DNA of 64,000 nucleotides from Halomonas halophila (GCF_030406665.1 NZ_CP129121.1:868001-932000); one strand, 5' to 3'; counted from the stretch's first letter, positions 40,739 through 49,017 are shown. The notes: generated from the sequence alone by a model not told the origin. Numbers and translations: made by a program.

Positions 40739-41725
40739 TCAGGCCGAGGCGCTCGCACCGGCCCGGCATTCGCTGGGCGTGAGGCCGAACTCGCGCTTGA
40801 AGGCGGTCGCGAAGTTGGGGGCGCGGGTATAGCCGGCCAGTGCGGCGGCCGCCTCGACGCTGGCACCCTCGCGGGTCAGGGCATCGCGGGCCAGCGTCAG
40901 GTGGTGGCGGCGCAGGAAGCGCCCGAGGGATTCGCCCTGCTGAGCGCGGAAGCGGCGCTGAAGGTTGCTCACGCTCATGCCCAGTCGCCGGGCCAGGTCG
41001 TCCTGGGTGGCACCCCGGGCCTGGCCGTCGTCGACCAGTGCCATCAGCCGTGCCAGGCGGCGGTCGACGGGGGCGCTGTGCGATGCCTCGAGCCGCTGAG
41101 GAAGCGGCGTCGGCGGGCGCGCCACGGCCAGCGCCTCGCCGGCCAGCGCCATGGCAAAGCCGCTCAGCTGCAGATGATGGGCGGCATCGTCTCGCGTCAG
41201 CCGTTCCGGCGTGAACAGCTGTGCCGCCAGGGCGAGCAGGCCCGGTGACGGTGTCCATTGGCTCAGGTGAGGCATGGCGCCTTGAAGCAGTCCCGAGTGG
41301 CCGTGACGTGCCAGCCAGTGCGGCGACAGGCCGAGGGTCAGGGTGCGCTCGAAGCCGCCGGCCTGTCCCAGGCGGGCGAAGGTCGTGGCCCGAGGCAGGG
41401 CGGCCACCAGGCCGGTCGCGTTCCCCCCGGGCCCCAGGAAGATCTCATGGGTGCCGTAGCGCACCCGGGCCGCGCCATCGATCACCAGGGCGATCTTGAG
41501 ACCGGCCGGCAGTTCCGCCCGACTGGTAAGGCCGAAGCGGTCGCGGACCTCGGCCAGCCGCAGCCGCATGCCCGGCTGTAGCTCGGCGACGCGCATATGG
41601 CCGTCGAGCAGGGCGGTTCGCCGATCCCAGTTCGGGGCGTCGAGCCGCTGATGGCGCACCAGCGGCGCGGACAGGTCGCGTAGCTGCCTGGCGTCGATGC
41701 CGTGATTGAAGGCGGGTTCTCCCAT
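40739..41725 (-). CDS. AraC-family transcriptional regulator (PchR-like)
   Basis: 328 residues. The C-terminal ~100 residues are the two-helix-turn-helix AraC domain (DDLARRLGMSVSNLQRRFRAQQGESLGRFLRRHH...AALAGYTRAPNFATAFKREFGLTPSECR). The N-terminal part is a cupin-like sensor with GLKIALVIDGAARVRYG. It is divergent from a TonB-dependent siderophore receptor, the arrangement of PchR/fptA and related iron-siderophore activators. It presumably activates the receptor operon when the siderophore is bound. ATG 41725 is favoured (GAGAGAA upstream) over a longer N-terminus. Confidence 0.88.
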   Translation of the reverse strand: MGEPAFNHGIDARQLRDLSAPLVRHQRLDAPNWDRRTALLDGHMRVAELQPGMRLRLAEVRDRFGLTSRAELPAGLKIALVIDGAARVRYGTHEIFLGPGGNATGLVAALPRATTFARLGQAGGFERTLTLGLSPHWLARHGHSGLLQGAMPHLSQWTPSPGLLALAAQLFTPERLTRDDAAHHLQLSGFAMALAGEALAVARPPTPLPQRLEASHSAPVDRRLARLMALVDDGQARGATQDDLARRLGMSVSNLQRRFRAQQGESLGRFLRRHHLTLARDALTREGASVEAAAALAGYTRAPNFATAFKREFGLTPSECRAGASASA

Positions 41726-41858
41726 GGGGTTTTCTCTCGTCGACAGGTGTCGCGGGCGTATCGCCGAGGTGTCGGTTCGCCGCGTTTGCAAAGCCATTCG
41801 CCCGAGGCGCAAAGGCGGTGGCCAGGAACCGCTGACATAATGCGCTTCCGTCGCTAGT

Positions 41859-41877
41859 GTAACGCATTCTCATTTAT
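41859..41877. promoter_or_regulatory. Fur-box-like site upstream of the siderophore receptor
   Basis: The minus strand reads ATAAATGAGAATGCGTTAC, containing the AATGAGAAT core common in Fur boxes. By my alignment it matches the GATAATGATAATCATTATC consensus at 10 of 19 positions and the box at 56871-56889 at 15 of 19. It lies 45 bases upstream of the receptor start in the divergent intergenic region. Confidence 0.6.
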
Positions 41878-41921
41878 GGGTGGCGTGCGAGCGGCTCGAA
41901 GGTACGACAAGGGAACGCGAC

Positions 41922-44081
41922 ATGATCATACGAGAAGGCTACACCTTCCGCTCCACGGCGCTGCTGGGCGGCACGCTGGCCCTGATGGGGATTGCCCAGA
42001 CCGCGCTGGCTCAGTCGATCGAGGATGCCGCGCGCCTCGACACCATCACGGTCGAGGGGAACCGGCTCTACGAGATGCTGCCCTCCGAGACGACCGGCGG
42101 CTACGGCATCGATGCCGCCACCGTGGGCACCAAGACGCCGGCCGCACTGCGCGATATACCGCAGTCGGTGAGCGTGGTGACGCGCGATGCCATCGAGGAC
42201 CAGGGCTTCGCCACCCTGGACGAGCTGGGGCGGCGCACGCCGGGCATGCGGGTGCTCTCCAACGACAACGGCCGCTCGTCGATCTATGCCCGTGGCTACG
42301 AGTACGACGCCTACAGCATCGACGGCCTGCCGGCCCCGATGTCGAGCATCACCGGCTCGGTGCCGTCGCTGGCGGCCTTCGACCGGGTCGAGGTCATGCG
42401 CGGGCCGTCGGGGCTGTTCAACAGCACCAGCGAGATGGGCGGCATCGTCAACCTGGTGCGCAAGCGTCCGACCCGCGAGTTCCAGGGGCACGTCACCGGC
42501 AGCGCCGGCACCGATGATCGCCTGGGTGCCCAGGTCGATGTCGCGGGACCGATCGATGGCGCCGGGCGTATCCGCGGCCGGCTGGTCGTCGATCACACCG
42601 AACACGCCCGTTTCGTCGACCGCAACGACAACGATCAGGATGATCTCTATGCGGCGCTGGACATCGATCTCGACGAGGCGACCACCCTGGGACTCGGTTT
42701 CCTGCACAACCGCAAGGACATCGTGGTCGATAACGGCCAGCCGGTGGGCAGCGACGGCGAGCTGCTCTACGGCGATCGCTCGGCCTTCTACGGTGCCGAC
42801 TGGAACGACTTCGAGAGTCGCTCCGACGATTGGATCGCCGAGCTGAGCCACCGCTTCGAGGGCGGCGGCGTCGGGCGCCTCGCCGCACGCTATTCCGACC
42901 GCCGGGCCGACTACAACTACGCCTTCGGCGGCAGCGCCCTCGATGCGAACGAGACGCTGGCCGTGGCGGGCATCGGCAGCGAGGTCGACCAGCAGGCGCT
43001 GTCGCTGGATGCCAGCTATAGCCAACCGTTCTCGGCATTCGGCAACGTCAGCGAGTTCGTGGTCGGCGCCGATCACAAGCGCTACGAGACCGATACCCGG
43101 TCTGGTCGATCGCGTAGCCTGGCCGGTGGGCGCGTGACCCTCGACGAGCTCAATGAGCTGGCCTTCGTCGACGTGCTCGATAGCGCGTGGACCCGCGGGC
43201 GGGGGTACAGCGACAGCGAGACCACGCTCGAGGAGAGCGGCGTCTACGGCAAGCTGACCCTGCGCCCCGTGGCATCGCTGGCGCTGATCGCCGGCGGCCG
43301 GCTGAGCCACTACGACGTCGACCTGACGGATCGCGTGGCGGACGACAGCCAGAGCCGCAGCGAGGGTGAGTTCACGCCCTATGCCGGCCTGGTCTACGAC
43401 CTCGATGCCGACCACTCGCTGTATGCCAGCTACTCCCGGGTGTTCAAGCCGCAGACCTCCCATGATGCCGATGGCGACCTGCTCGAGCCGCGTGAGGGCG
43501 AACAGTTCGAAGTCGGCATCAAGGGCAGCTATCTCGGCGGTGCGCTGAACGCCAGGGTCAGCGCCTTCCGGCTAGAGGACGAGAATCGGGCGGCCACGCC
43601 GGACGATCCGGGCGCCGACTATGTCGTCGGGGTGGGCAAGATGCGCATCCAGGGCGCCGAGTTCGAGGTGACGGGCAGTCTGACCGAGCAGTGGGACCTG
43701 ATCGCCGGCTACACCTATCTGGATACCGAGGTGAAGCAGGCGTCCACCAACCGTGACGACGGGGTCTTCCTGCTGATGCCGCACAGCGTCGTCAACCTGT
43801 GGACCCAGTACGGCTTCGAGGGTGGCGCGCTGGACGGCCTGAGCCTCGGCGGGGGCGTCACCGCGATGAGCGACTTCGCCTCCAGCAACGGCGTCGAGGC
43901 GCCGGGCCATGCGGTGGTCGACGCCATGGTCGGCTACGACTTCGGCGCCAACCTGAGCGGCCAGCTCAACGTCCACAACCTGCTGGACCGCGATTACTAC
44001 CAGCGCGTGGGCGGGGTGAACACCTTCAACATGCCCGGGGCGCCCGCCAGCGTCGTCGCCTCGCTGCGCTATGACTTCTGA
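41922..44081 (+). CDS. TonB-dependent siderophore receptor
   Basis: A 719-residue outer-membrane receptor: signal peptide to about QTALAQ, TonB box LDTITVEG, plug domain (RDIPQSVSVVTRDAIEDQG...GRRTPGMRV...YARGYEYDAYSIDGLPAP...FDRVEVMRGPSGLFNSTSEMGGIVNLVRKRPT), then a 22-stranded barrel ending YYQRVGGVNTFNMPGAPASVVASLRYDF with terminal Phe. This is the ferric-siderophore (FhuE/FpvA/FptA) type, probably for a hydroxamate or mixed siderophore; the ligand is not known. Start at 41922 with AAGGGA upstream. Overlaps the next gene by 11 bases. Confidence 0.92.
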   Translation: MIIREGYTFRSTALLGGTLALMGIAQTALAQSIEDAARLDTITVEGNRLYEMLPSETTGGYGIDAATVGTKTPAALRDIPQSVSVVTRDAIEDQGFATLDELGRRTPGMRVLSNDNGRSSIYARGYEYDAYSIDGLPAPMSSITGSVPSLAAFDRVEVMRGPSGLFNSTSEMGGIVNLVRKRPTREFQGHVTGSAGTDDRLGAQVDVAGPIDGAGRIRGRLVVDHTEHARFVDRNDNDQDDLYAALDIDLDEATTLGLGFLHNRKDIVVDNGQPVGSDGELLYGDRSAFYGADWNDFESRSDDWIAELSHRFEGGGVGRLAARYSDRRADYNYAFGGSALDANETLAVAGIGSEVDQQALSLDASYSQPFSAFGNVSEFVVGADHKRYETDTRSGRSRSLAGGRVTLDELNELAFVDVLDSAWTRGRGYSDSETTLEESGVYGKLTLRPVASLALIAGGRLSHYDVDLTDRVADDSQSRSEGEFTPYAGLVYDLDADHSLYASYSRVFKPQTSHDADGDLLEPREGEQFEVGIKGSYLGGALNARVSAFRLEDENRAATPDDPGADYVVGVGKMRIQGAEFEVTGSLTEQWDLIAGYTYLDTEVKQASTNRDDGVFLLMPHSVVNLWTQYGFEGGALDGLSLGGGVTAMSDFASSNGVEAPGHAVVDAMVGYDFGANLSGQLNVHNLLDRDYYQRVGGVNTFNMPGAPASVVASLRYDF

Positions 44082-45039
44082 GTCGAGCCGGTCGGTGTTC
44101 GCCGCCGGGCACCACGGCATGCCGTGGTGCCCGGTCCACCTGCGAGCGGCTCTGAGGACGGGGCTGCTGGCGCTGTGCTGGGCGGTGGCCAGCATGGCCC
44201 AGGGAGCGATGCCGCCGGGCGTGACGCTGCCCGAGTCGCGTGAGTTCACCCTGGCCTCCGCCGACACCGGTGGCGACTACCTGATCCAGGTGGCGCTGCC
44301 CGACGCGTCGCCGCCGGCAGGAGGCTACCCGGTGCTCTATCTGCTCGACGGCAACGCGCGTCTGCCGCTGGTGCAGGCCGCGCGGGACACCCTGACCCGG
44401 CGCGGCCCCGAGGCGGATGGCAGCCCGTGGCTGATCGTCGCCATCGGCTACCCCGGAGTCGAGCGCTTCGCCCGCGAGCGACGCGCCGTCGACTACACGC
44501 CGACGGTGGCATGGCGTGCTGAGCGCGATGACGGGCACGGTGGCGCGGAGGCCTTCCTGGACTTCATCGAGACCCGGCTCAAGCCGGCCATCGCTGCGCG
44601 CTTCCCGGTCGATACCGAGCGCGAGGCGCTGTTTGGACACTCCTACGGCGGACTGCTGACGGTGCATGCGCTGATGACGCGACCGTCGAGCTTCGCGCGC
44701 TATATCGCCATCAGCCCGTCGCTGTGGTGGTACGGCGAGGCCCCGCTGGCGCATCTGGCGGCGCTCGGCGTGTCGGAACGCGAGGACGGCGAGGCGCCGC
44801 GGGTGATGATCGGCGTCGGCGGGGACGAGCAGACGCCGCGCGAGGGCGAACTCGGCACACCGCGGGCCGAGCGGCTGCGCGAGCGGGCCATGGTCGACAA
44901 CGCCCGGCGTTTCGCCGACTGGCTGGCCGCGCATCGGCCGGGCTGGCGCGTCGGCTTCTCGGTGTTTCCGGGCGAGGATCATGGCAGCGTGATGTGGCCG
45001 GCGACCCGGGCGGCGCTGGCCTTCCTGCACTCGCCCTGA
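44071..45039 (+). CDS. exported alpha/beta-hydrolase of the siderophore-esterase (IroE/BesA-like) type
   Basis: 322 residues as annotated. A hydrophobic signal segment (GLLALCWAVASMAQGAM) ends near residue 50. The catalytic domain has GGYPVLYLLDGNAR, LIVAIGYPG, the nucleophile elbow FGHSYGGLLTVHALM, YIAISPSLWWYGE, and the His region FPGEDHGSVMWPA, matching the putative-esterase family (esterase D / enterochelin-type hydrolases). Adjacent to a siderophore receptor, it may hydrolyse a siderophore ester in the periplasm. The start is uncertain: 44071 overlaps the receptor end; ATG 44119 would give a shorter signal peptide. Confidence 0.82.
   Translation: MTSESSRSVFAAGHHGMPWCPVHLRAALRTGLLALCWAVASMAQGAMPPGVTLPESREFTLASADTGGDYLIQVALPDASPPAGGYPVLYLLDGNARLPLVQAARDTLTRRGPEADGSPWLIVAIGYPGVERFARERRAVDYTPTVAWRAERDDGHGGAEAFLDFIETRLKPAIAARFPVDTEREALFGHSYGGLLTVHALMTRPSSFARYIAISPSLWWYGEAPLAHLAALGVSEREDGEAPRVMIGVGGDEQTPREGELGTPRAERLRERAMVDNARRFADWLAAHRPGWRVGFSVFPGEDHGSVMWPATRAALAFLHSP
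44105..44134. repeat. 30-bp perfect palindrome near the receptor/esterase junction
   Basis: CCGGGCACCACGGCA (44105-44119) is followed immediately by its exact reverse complement (44120-44134). It lies 24 bases after the receptor stop and, if the esterase starts at 44071, within its coding sequence. It could form a strong hairpin in the mRNA that includes the possible ATG at 44119. Confidence 0.8.
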
Positions 45040-45060
45040 TCGCCGTGGCCGCTGCCAGGC

Positions 45061-46086
45061 TTACAGCGGCGTCTTGCTGGCCTCGCCGGGCACCTCGCGG
45101 ACCAGCGTCGGCATCAGGAAGCCGGGCAGATGCCGGCGCAGCTCGGCAACCAGCGCACGGGCCGCCTCGTCGGTCGCGTCGAAGTGGGCGGCGCCGGCCA
45201 CCGGGTCCAGCACGTGCAGGTAGTAGGGCAGGATCCCGGCCTCGAACAGCCGCTCGGAGAGCGCGGCCAGCGAGGCGACGTCGTCGTTGACGCCTTGCAG
45301 CAGCACGCTCTGGTTGAGCAGGGTCACGCCCGCGGCCTGCAGCCGTCGACAGGCCTCGACCACCGCCTCGTCGATCTCCCGGGCGTGGTTGATGTGCAGC
45401 ACCATGACCTTCTGCAGCCGCGTGCCGCCGAGCCAGTCGAGCAGGGCGTCGTCGATGCGGTCGGGGATCACCACCGGCAGCCGGGTGTGGATCCGCAGCC
45501 GCCGGAGGTGCGGGATGGCCTCCAGCCGTTCCACCAGCCAGGAAAGCTGGCGGTCGCTGGCCGCCAGCGGGTCGCCGCCGGAGAGAATGGCCTCGTGAAT
45601 GGAGGCGTCGTCGCGCAGGTAGGAAAGCGTCTCCTCCCACTGGGCCCGCGAGGGCGCGTTCTCTTCGTAGGGGAAGTGGCGGCGGAAGCAGTAGCGGCAG
45701 TTCACCGCGCAGGCGGGACTCGCGATCAAGAGCACCCGGCCGGCGTACTTGTGGATCAGCCCGCGCCGTGGGCTATGGTCGGCCTCCTCGAGCGGGTCGG
45801 CCACATAGCCTGGCGCGGCCTCGGCCTCCTCGCCGAGCGGCAGCACCTGGCGCAGCAGCGGGTCGCTCGGGTCGCCGGGGCGGATGCGGGCGAGATAGGC
45901 TTCCGGCACCCGCACCTCGAACAGCGCATGGCCGGCCTCGGCGCCGGGCACCCACTCCGGGGCGAGGCCCAGGCGGCGGCACAGTTCGTGCGGGTCGCGG
46001 ATCGCGCCGGCCAGCTGCGCCTGCCAGGCGCCGGGCGCAGGCGTGGCGGGCCGGCACTGCAAAGGAATCGGGCTTCGGGTTATCAT
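45061..46086 (-). CDS. epmB: EF-P beta-lysylation protein (lysine 2,3-aminomutase-like radical SAM enzyme)
   Basis: Converts (S)-alpha-lysine to (R)-beta-lysine, used to modify EF-P. The radical-SAM cluster motif is CAVNCRYCFRRHFPY, followed by SGGDPLAASDRQLSWLVERL, NHAREIDEAV, and the PLP-lysine region ending with GEASKTPL, as in E. coli EpmB. ATG 46086 gives 341 residues; a GTG 3 codons upstream is possible. It is divergent from efp, 108 bases away. Confidence 0.95.
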   Translation of the reverse strand: MITRSPIPLQCRPATPAPGAWQAQLAGAIRDPHELCRRLGLAPEWVPGAEAGHALFEVRVPEAYLARIRPGDPSDPLLRQVLPLGEEAEAAPGYVADPLEEADHSPRRGLIHKYAGRVLLIASPACAVNCRYCFRRHFPYEENAPSRAQWEETLSYLRDDASIHEAILSGGDPLAASDRQLSWLVERLEAIPHLRRLRIHTRLPVVIPDRIDDALLDWLGGTRLQKVMVLHINHAREIDEAVVEACRRLQAAGVTLLNQSVLLQGVNDDVASLAALSERLFEAGILPYYLHVLDPVAGAAHFDATDEAARALVAELRRHLPGFLMPTLVREVPGEASKTPL

Positions 46087-46194
46087 GCGGGGCACACTTC
46101 GAGGCGAGCGAGGGCTTGTCCCTCGGCCACTGTCATTTGCTTGCTCGCGCCCGCGGCTTCGGCCGCCGGCGCGCTGGAATATGGAACGATCATC

Positions 46195-46761
46195 ATGGCG
46201 AACTATTCTACCAACGAATTCAAGGGCGGTCTGAAGGTCATGCTGGATGGCGACCCCTGCGCCATCCTCGAGAACGACTACGTCAAGCCGGGCAAGGGCC
46301 AGGCCTTCAACCGCGTCAAGCTGCGCAACCTGATGACCGGCCGCGTCTGGGAACGCACCTTCAAGTCCGGCGAGTCACTGGAAGGCGCCGACGTGCTCGA
46401 GCTGGACATGGAGTACGTCTACACCGACGGCGACATGTGGCACTTCATGAAGACCGACGGCTCCTTCGAACAGTACGCCGTCGAGAAGAAGGCGCTGGGC
46501 GAGACCGACAAGTGGCTCAAGGAGCAGGTGGTCTACACCGTGACCCTGTGGAACGACAACGCCATCGCTGTGACCCCGCCGAACTTCATCGAGCTCGAGG
46601 TCACCGAGACCGACCCCGGCCTCAAGGGCGACACCGCCCAGGGCGGCTCCAAGCCGGCGACCCTGTCCTCCGGCGCCGTGGTGCGCGTGCCGCTGTTCAT
46701 CAACCAGGGCGAAGTCTTGAAAGTCGATACGCGTACCGGCGAGTACGTCTCCCGCGCTTGA
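46195..46761 (+). CDS. efp: translation elongation factor P
   Basis: Helps ribosomes stalled at polyproline. 188 residues with the standard three-domain fold, starting MANYSTNEFKGGLKVMLDGD. The modification site lysine is at position 34 in YVKPGKGQAF, typical of the beta-lysylated (EpmA/EpmB) type rather than the rhamnosylated Arg type. It is flanked by epmB and epmA, so all parts of the modification pathway except EpmC are together. Confidence 0.96.
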   Translation: MANYSTNEFKGGLKVMLDGDPCAILENDYVKPGKGQAFNRVKLRNLMTGRVWERTFKSGESLEGADVLELDMEYVYTDGDMWHFMKTDGSFEQYAVEKKALGETDKWLKEQVVYTVTLWNDNAIAVTPPNFIELEVTETDPGLKGDTAQGGSKPATLSSGAVVRVPLFINQGEVLKVDTRTGEYVSRA

Positions 46762-46779
46762 TTTCGGGCTTCGCCCGGG

Positions 46780-46998
46780 CTCGAGCTCGAAGCTGGAAGA
46801 GCGGCGCTTCGCGCCTGGAAGCTGGAAGTAAAGCCGACTCGGCTTCGCCGGGAGCTTGAAGCGCGAAGAAGCACCCTTGACTCAAGGGTTGGGCGACAAG
46901 CTGTTTTCCAGCTTCCAGCTTCCAGCTTCCAGCTTCCAGCTTCCAGCTTCCAGCTTCCAGCTTCCAGCTTCCAGCTTCCAGCTTCCAGCTTCCAGCTC
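46780..46998. repeat. heptamer-type hairpin repeat, site D, with 12 tandem CCAGCTT copies
   Basis: The left arm (about 46788-46864) includes CTCGAAGCTGGAAGAGCGGC, CGCCTGGAAGCTGGAAG and GGGAGCTTGAAGCGCGAAG. The right arm is 12 perfect tandem copies of CCAGCTT (46908-46991) plus one variant (46992-46998). It lies between efp and epmA, ending 50 bases upstream of epmA. Perfect short tandem copies are prone to change in number. Confidence 0.9.
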
Positions 46999-47048
46999 CG
47001 AAGGCCACGTGTGCATGCGTGGCCTTTGTCGTTTGTGGAGAAAGATCG

Positions 47049-48023
47049 ATGACCATTGATTGGCGGCCCACGGCCGAGATCGCGACGCTGCGCGAGCGGG
47101 CGCGGCTGATGGCCGAGGTGCGGGCCTTCTTCGCCGAGCGGGGCGTGTGGGAGGTGGAGACGCCGGTGCTCGGCCACGGCGGCAGCACCGACGTGCACCT
47201 GGCGTCGCTGTCCTGCGAGGCCGTGACGCCGGCCGGCCGCGAGCGGCTGTGGCTGCAGACCTCGCCGGAATTCCACATGAAGCGGCTGCTGGCCGCCGGC
47301 AGCGGAGCGATCTTCCAGATCGCCCGCAGCTTCCGCGACGGCGAGGTGGGCGGGCGCCACAACCTCGAGTTCAGCATGCTGGAGTGGTACCGCCCTGGCC
47401 TCGACCTGGACGGCCTGATCGCCGAGACCGAGGCGCTGATCCGCCGGGTGCTGCCGTCCGATCCCGGCCCGCTGCGCCGCCGCCGCTACCGCGAGCTGTT
47501 TCGTGAACACCTCGGGCTCGATCCCTTCCGCGAACCGCTCGATGCCCTGCGCCGCCGGGCCGCCGAGACCGGCGGGCTCGACATGGCCGCGGCCTCGCGG
47601 GACGACTGCCTCGATCTGTTGATCAGCCTGGCCATCGAGCCGCAGCTGGGCCGCGATGGCATCGACGTGGTGGTGGACTATCCGGCCAGCCAGGCGGCGC
47701 TGGCGCGTCGACATCGCGACCCGGAGGACGGCGAGTGGGTCGCCTCGCGCTTCGAGGTCTACCGGCACGGCCTGGAGCTCGCCAACGGCTACGACGAGCT
47801 CACCGACGCCGCGGAGCAGCGCGCCCGCTTCGAGGAGGACAACGCCGCCCGTCGCGCCGCCGGCCTGCCCGAGGTCGACGTGGACGAACGCCTGCTGGCC
47901 GCGCTCGAGTCCGGCATGCCGGCGGGCAGCGGCGTGGCCCTGGGGCTCGATCGCCTGTTCCAGCTGGCGCTGGACCGGAACGGCGTGGCCGAGGTGATGG
48001 CCTTCGCCACGCCAAGGGCCTGA
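47049..48023 (+). CDS. epmA: EF-P-(R)-beta-lysine ligase
   Basis: A class II lysyl-tRNA-synthetase paralogue without an anticodon-binding domain that ligates beta-lysine onto EF-P Lys34. The 324 residues contain VETPVLGHGGSTDVHL (motif 1 region), FHMKRLLAAG and QIARSFRDGEVGGRHNLEF (motif 2), and GSGVALGLDRLFQLAL (motif 3). ATG 47049 has TGGAGA upstream. It is downstream of efp across a tandem-repeat region. Confidence 0.95.
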   Translation: MTIDWRPTAEIATLRERARLMAEVRAFFAERGVWEVETPVLGHGGSTDVHLASLSCEAVTPAGRERLWLQTSPEFHMKRLLAAGSGAIFQIARSFRDGEVGGRHNLEFSMLEWYRPGLDLDGLIAETEALIRRVLPSDPGPLRRRRYRELFREHLGLDPFREPLDALRRRAAETGGLDMAAASRDDCLDLLISLAIEPQLGRDGIDVVVDYPASQAALARRHRDPEDGEWVASRFEVYRHGLELANGYDELTDAAEQRARFEEDNAARRAAGLPEVDVDERLLAALESGMPAGSGVALGLDRLFQLALDRNGVAEVMAFATPRA

Positions 48024-48030
48024 GCGGGCC

Positions 48031-48126
48031 GGAGTGGGTTTGAGAGCGTCGGAGAGGGTCTGAGAAAAACGGGCAAGATCTTGCCCGCTGGGCAACTTCT
48101 TGCTCGATCTGGGCAAGATATTGCCT
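48031..48126. promoter_or_regulatory. array of phased repeats and palindromes upstream of hcp
   Basis: Five G-rich unit starts lie at 48031, 48051, 48071, 48090 and 48111, about 20 bases apart. The first two are related direct repeats (GGAGTGGGTTTGAGA, GGAGAGGGTCTGAGA). The last three are 16-base inverted repeats: GGGCAAGATCTTGCCC (perfect), GGGCAACTTCTTGCTC and GGGCAAGATATTGCCT. They look like an operator or enhancer array, 133 bases or more from the hcp start. TGGCACG (48141-48147) could be a sigma-54 -24 element, but no GC is at the proper -12 position; TATAAC (48158-48163) could be a -10 box. Confidence 0.6.
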
Positions 48127-48258
48127 AAACATATTTAGTCTGGCACGGTGTGATTTTTATAACACGCTGATTTGCATGAGATATGGAAATCCTGGCCCAG
48201 GAAGTGCTTCTTTAAGACGTCCATCGGACACCGTCATTCATCGTCAAGGAGCAGACAC

Positions 48259-48777
48259 ATGCCTACCCCGTGTTATATCAGCATCGAAGGCCAGACCCAG
48301 GGCAACATCACCGCCGGTGCCTTCACCCCCGAGTCCGTCGGCAACATCTACGTCGAAGGCCACGAAGACCAGATGCTGGTGCAGGAATTCAAGCACATCG
48401 TCACCGTGCCGACCGACCCGCAGTCCGGCCAGCCCGCCGGCCAGCGTGCCCACAAGCCGTTCATCTTCACCGTGGCCCTGAACAAGGCCGTGCCGCTGAT
48501 GTACAACGCCCTGGCCTCCGGCGAGATGCTGCCGAACGTCGAGCTGAAGTGGTACCGCACCTCCGTCGAGGGCAAGCAGGAGCACTTCTTCACCACCTCG
48601 CTGACCGACGCCACCATCGTCGATATCAACCTGCGCATGCCCCATGCCCAGGATTCCAACAGCGCCGAGTTCACCCAGCTGATGGACGTGTCCCTGGCCT
48701 ACCGCAAGATCGACTGGGAACACACCGTCGCCGGCACCTCCGGTTCCGACGACTGGCGCGCCCCGATCGAGGCCTGA
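48259..48777 (+). CDS. hcp: T6SS tube protein Hcp
   Basis: Forms the hexameric-ring inner tube of the type VI secretion apparatus. The 172 residues begin MPTPCYISIEGQTQGNITAGA, with YVEGHEDQMLVQEFKHIVTVPTD, HKPFIFTVALNKAVPLMYNAL, VELKWYR and EHFFTTSLTDATIVDINLRMP; this is the Hcp family of standard length. AAGGAG (48246-48251) precedes the start. It is separated from vgrG by 240 bases holding a strong hairpin. Confidence 0.96.
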   Translation: MPTPCYISIEGQTQGNITAGAFTPESVGNIYVEGHEDQMLVQEFKHIVTVPTDPQSGQPAGQRAHKPFIFTVALNKAVPLMYNALASGEMLPNVELKWYRTSVEGKQEHFFTTSLTDATIVDINLRMPHAQDSNSAEFTQLMDVSLAYRKIDWEHTVAGTSGSDDWRAPIEA

Positions 48778-48834
48778 TCGCCTCGCGCCCCGCGGTGTCC
48801 CGTCCATGCTCGCGCCGGCGGGCACCGTCTTCGT

Positions 48835-48856
48835 CGCCAGGGCCTCGGCCCTGGCG
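48835..48856. terminator. hairpin between hcp and vgrG
   Basis: CGCCAGGGCC (48835-48844) and GGCCCTGGCG (48847-48856) are perfectly complementary. There is no T-tract. It may limit read-through or stabilise the abundant hcp mRNA relative to vgrG. Confidence 0.5.
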
Positions 48857-49017
48857 GCGGCATGTTTCAGCGCTGGTCGCGCTCGTCCGTCAGGCAAGCC
48901 CTGAACCATGTCGCCGTTCGACCTTGTGTCGGCGTCGCACTCGCGTAACCTACCCCTTTCGCCGGCCCTTCGCGGCCGGTGACCCAAGGAACGGACACGG
49001 CCTCCAGGAGGGATGCC

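Noticed and set aside
46908..46998. CRISPR-like appearance of the tandem repeats
   Set aside because: Units are 7 bases with no spacers and no cas genes nearby; it is a simple tandem array.
46533..48116. Minus-strand frame with a SWKLEAG heptapeptide repeat opposite epmA/efp
   Set aside because: The peptide repeat is simply the translation of the CCAGCTT tandem array; both sides are antisense to epmA and efp.
48141..48160. Sigma-54 promoter upstream of hcp
   Set aside because: TGGCACG fits the -24 element, but the GC expected at -12 is absent (TT at that place). It is mentioned only as a possibility.
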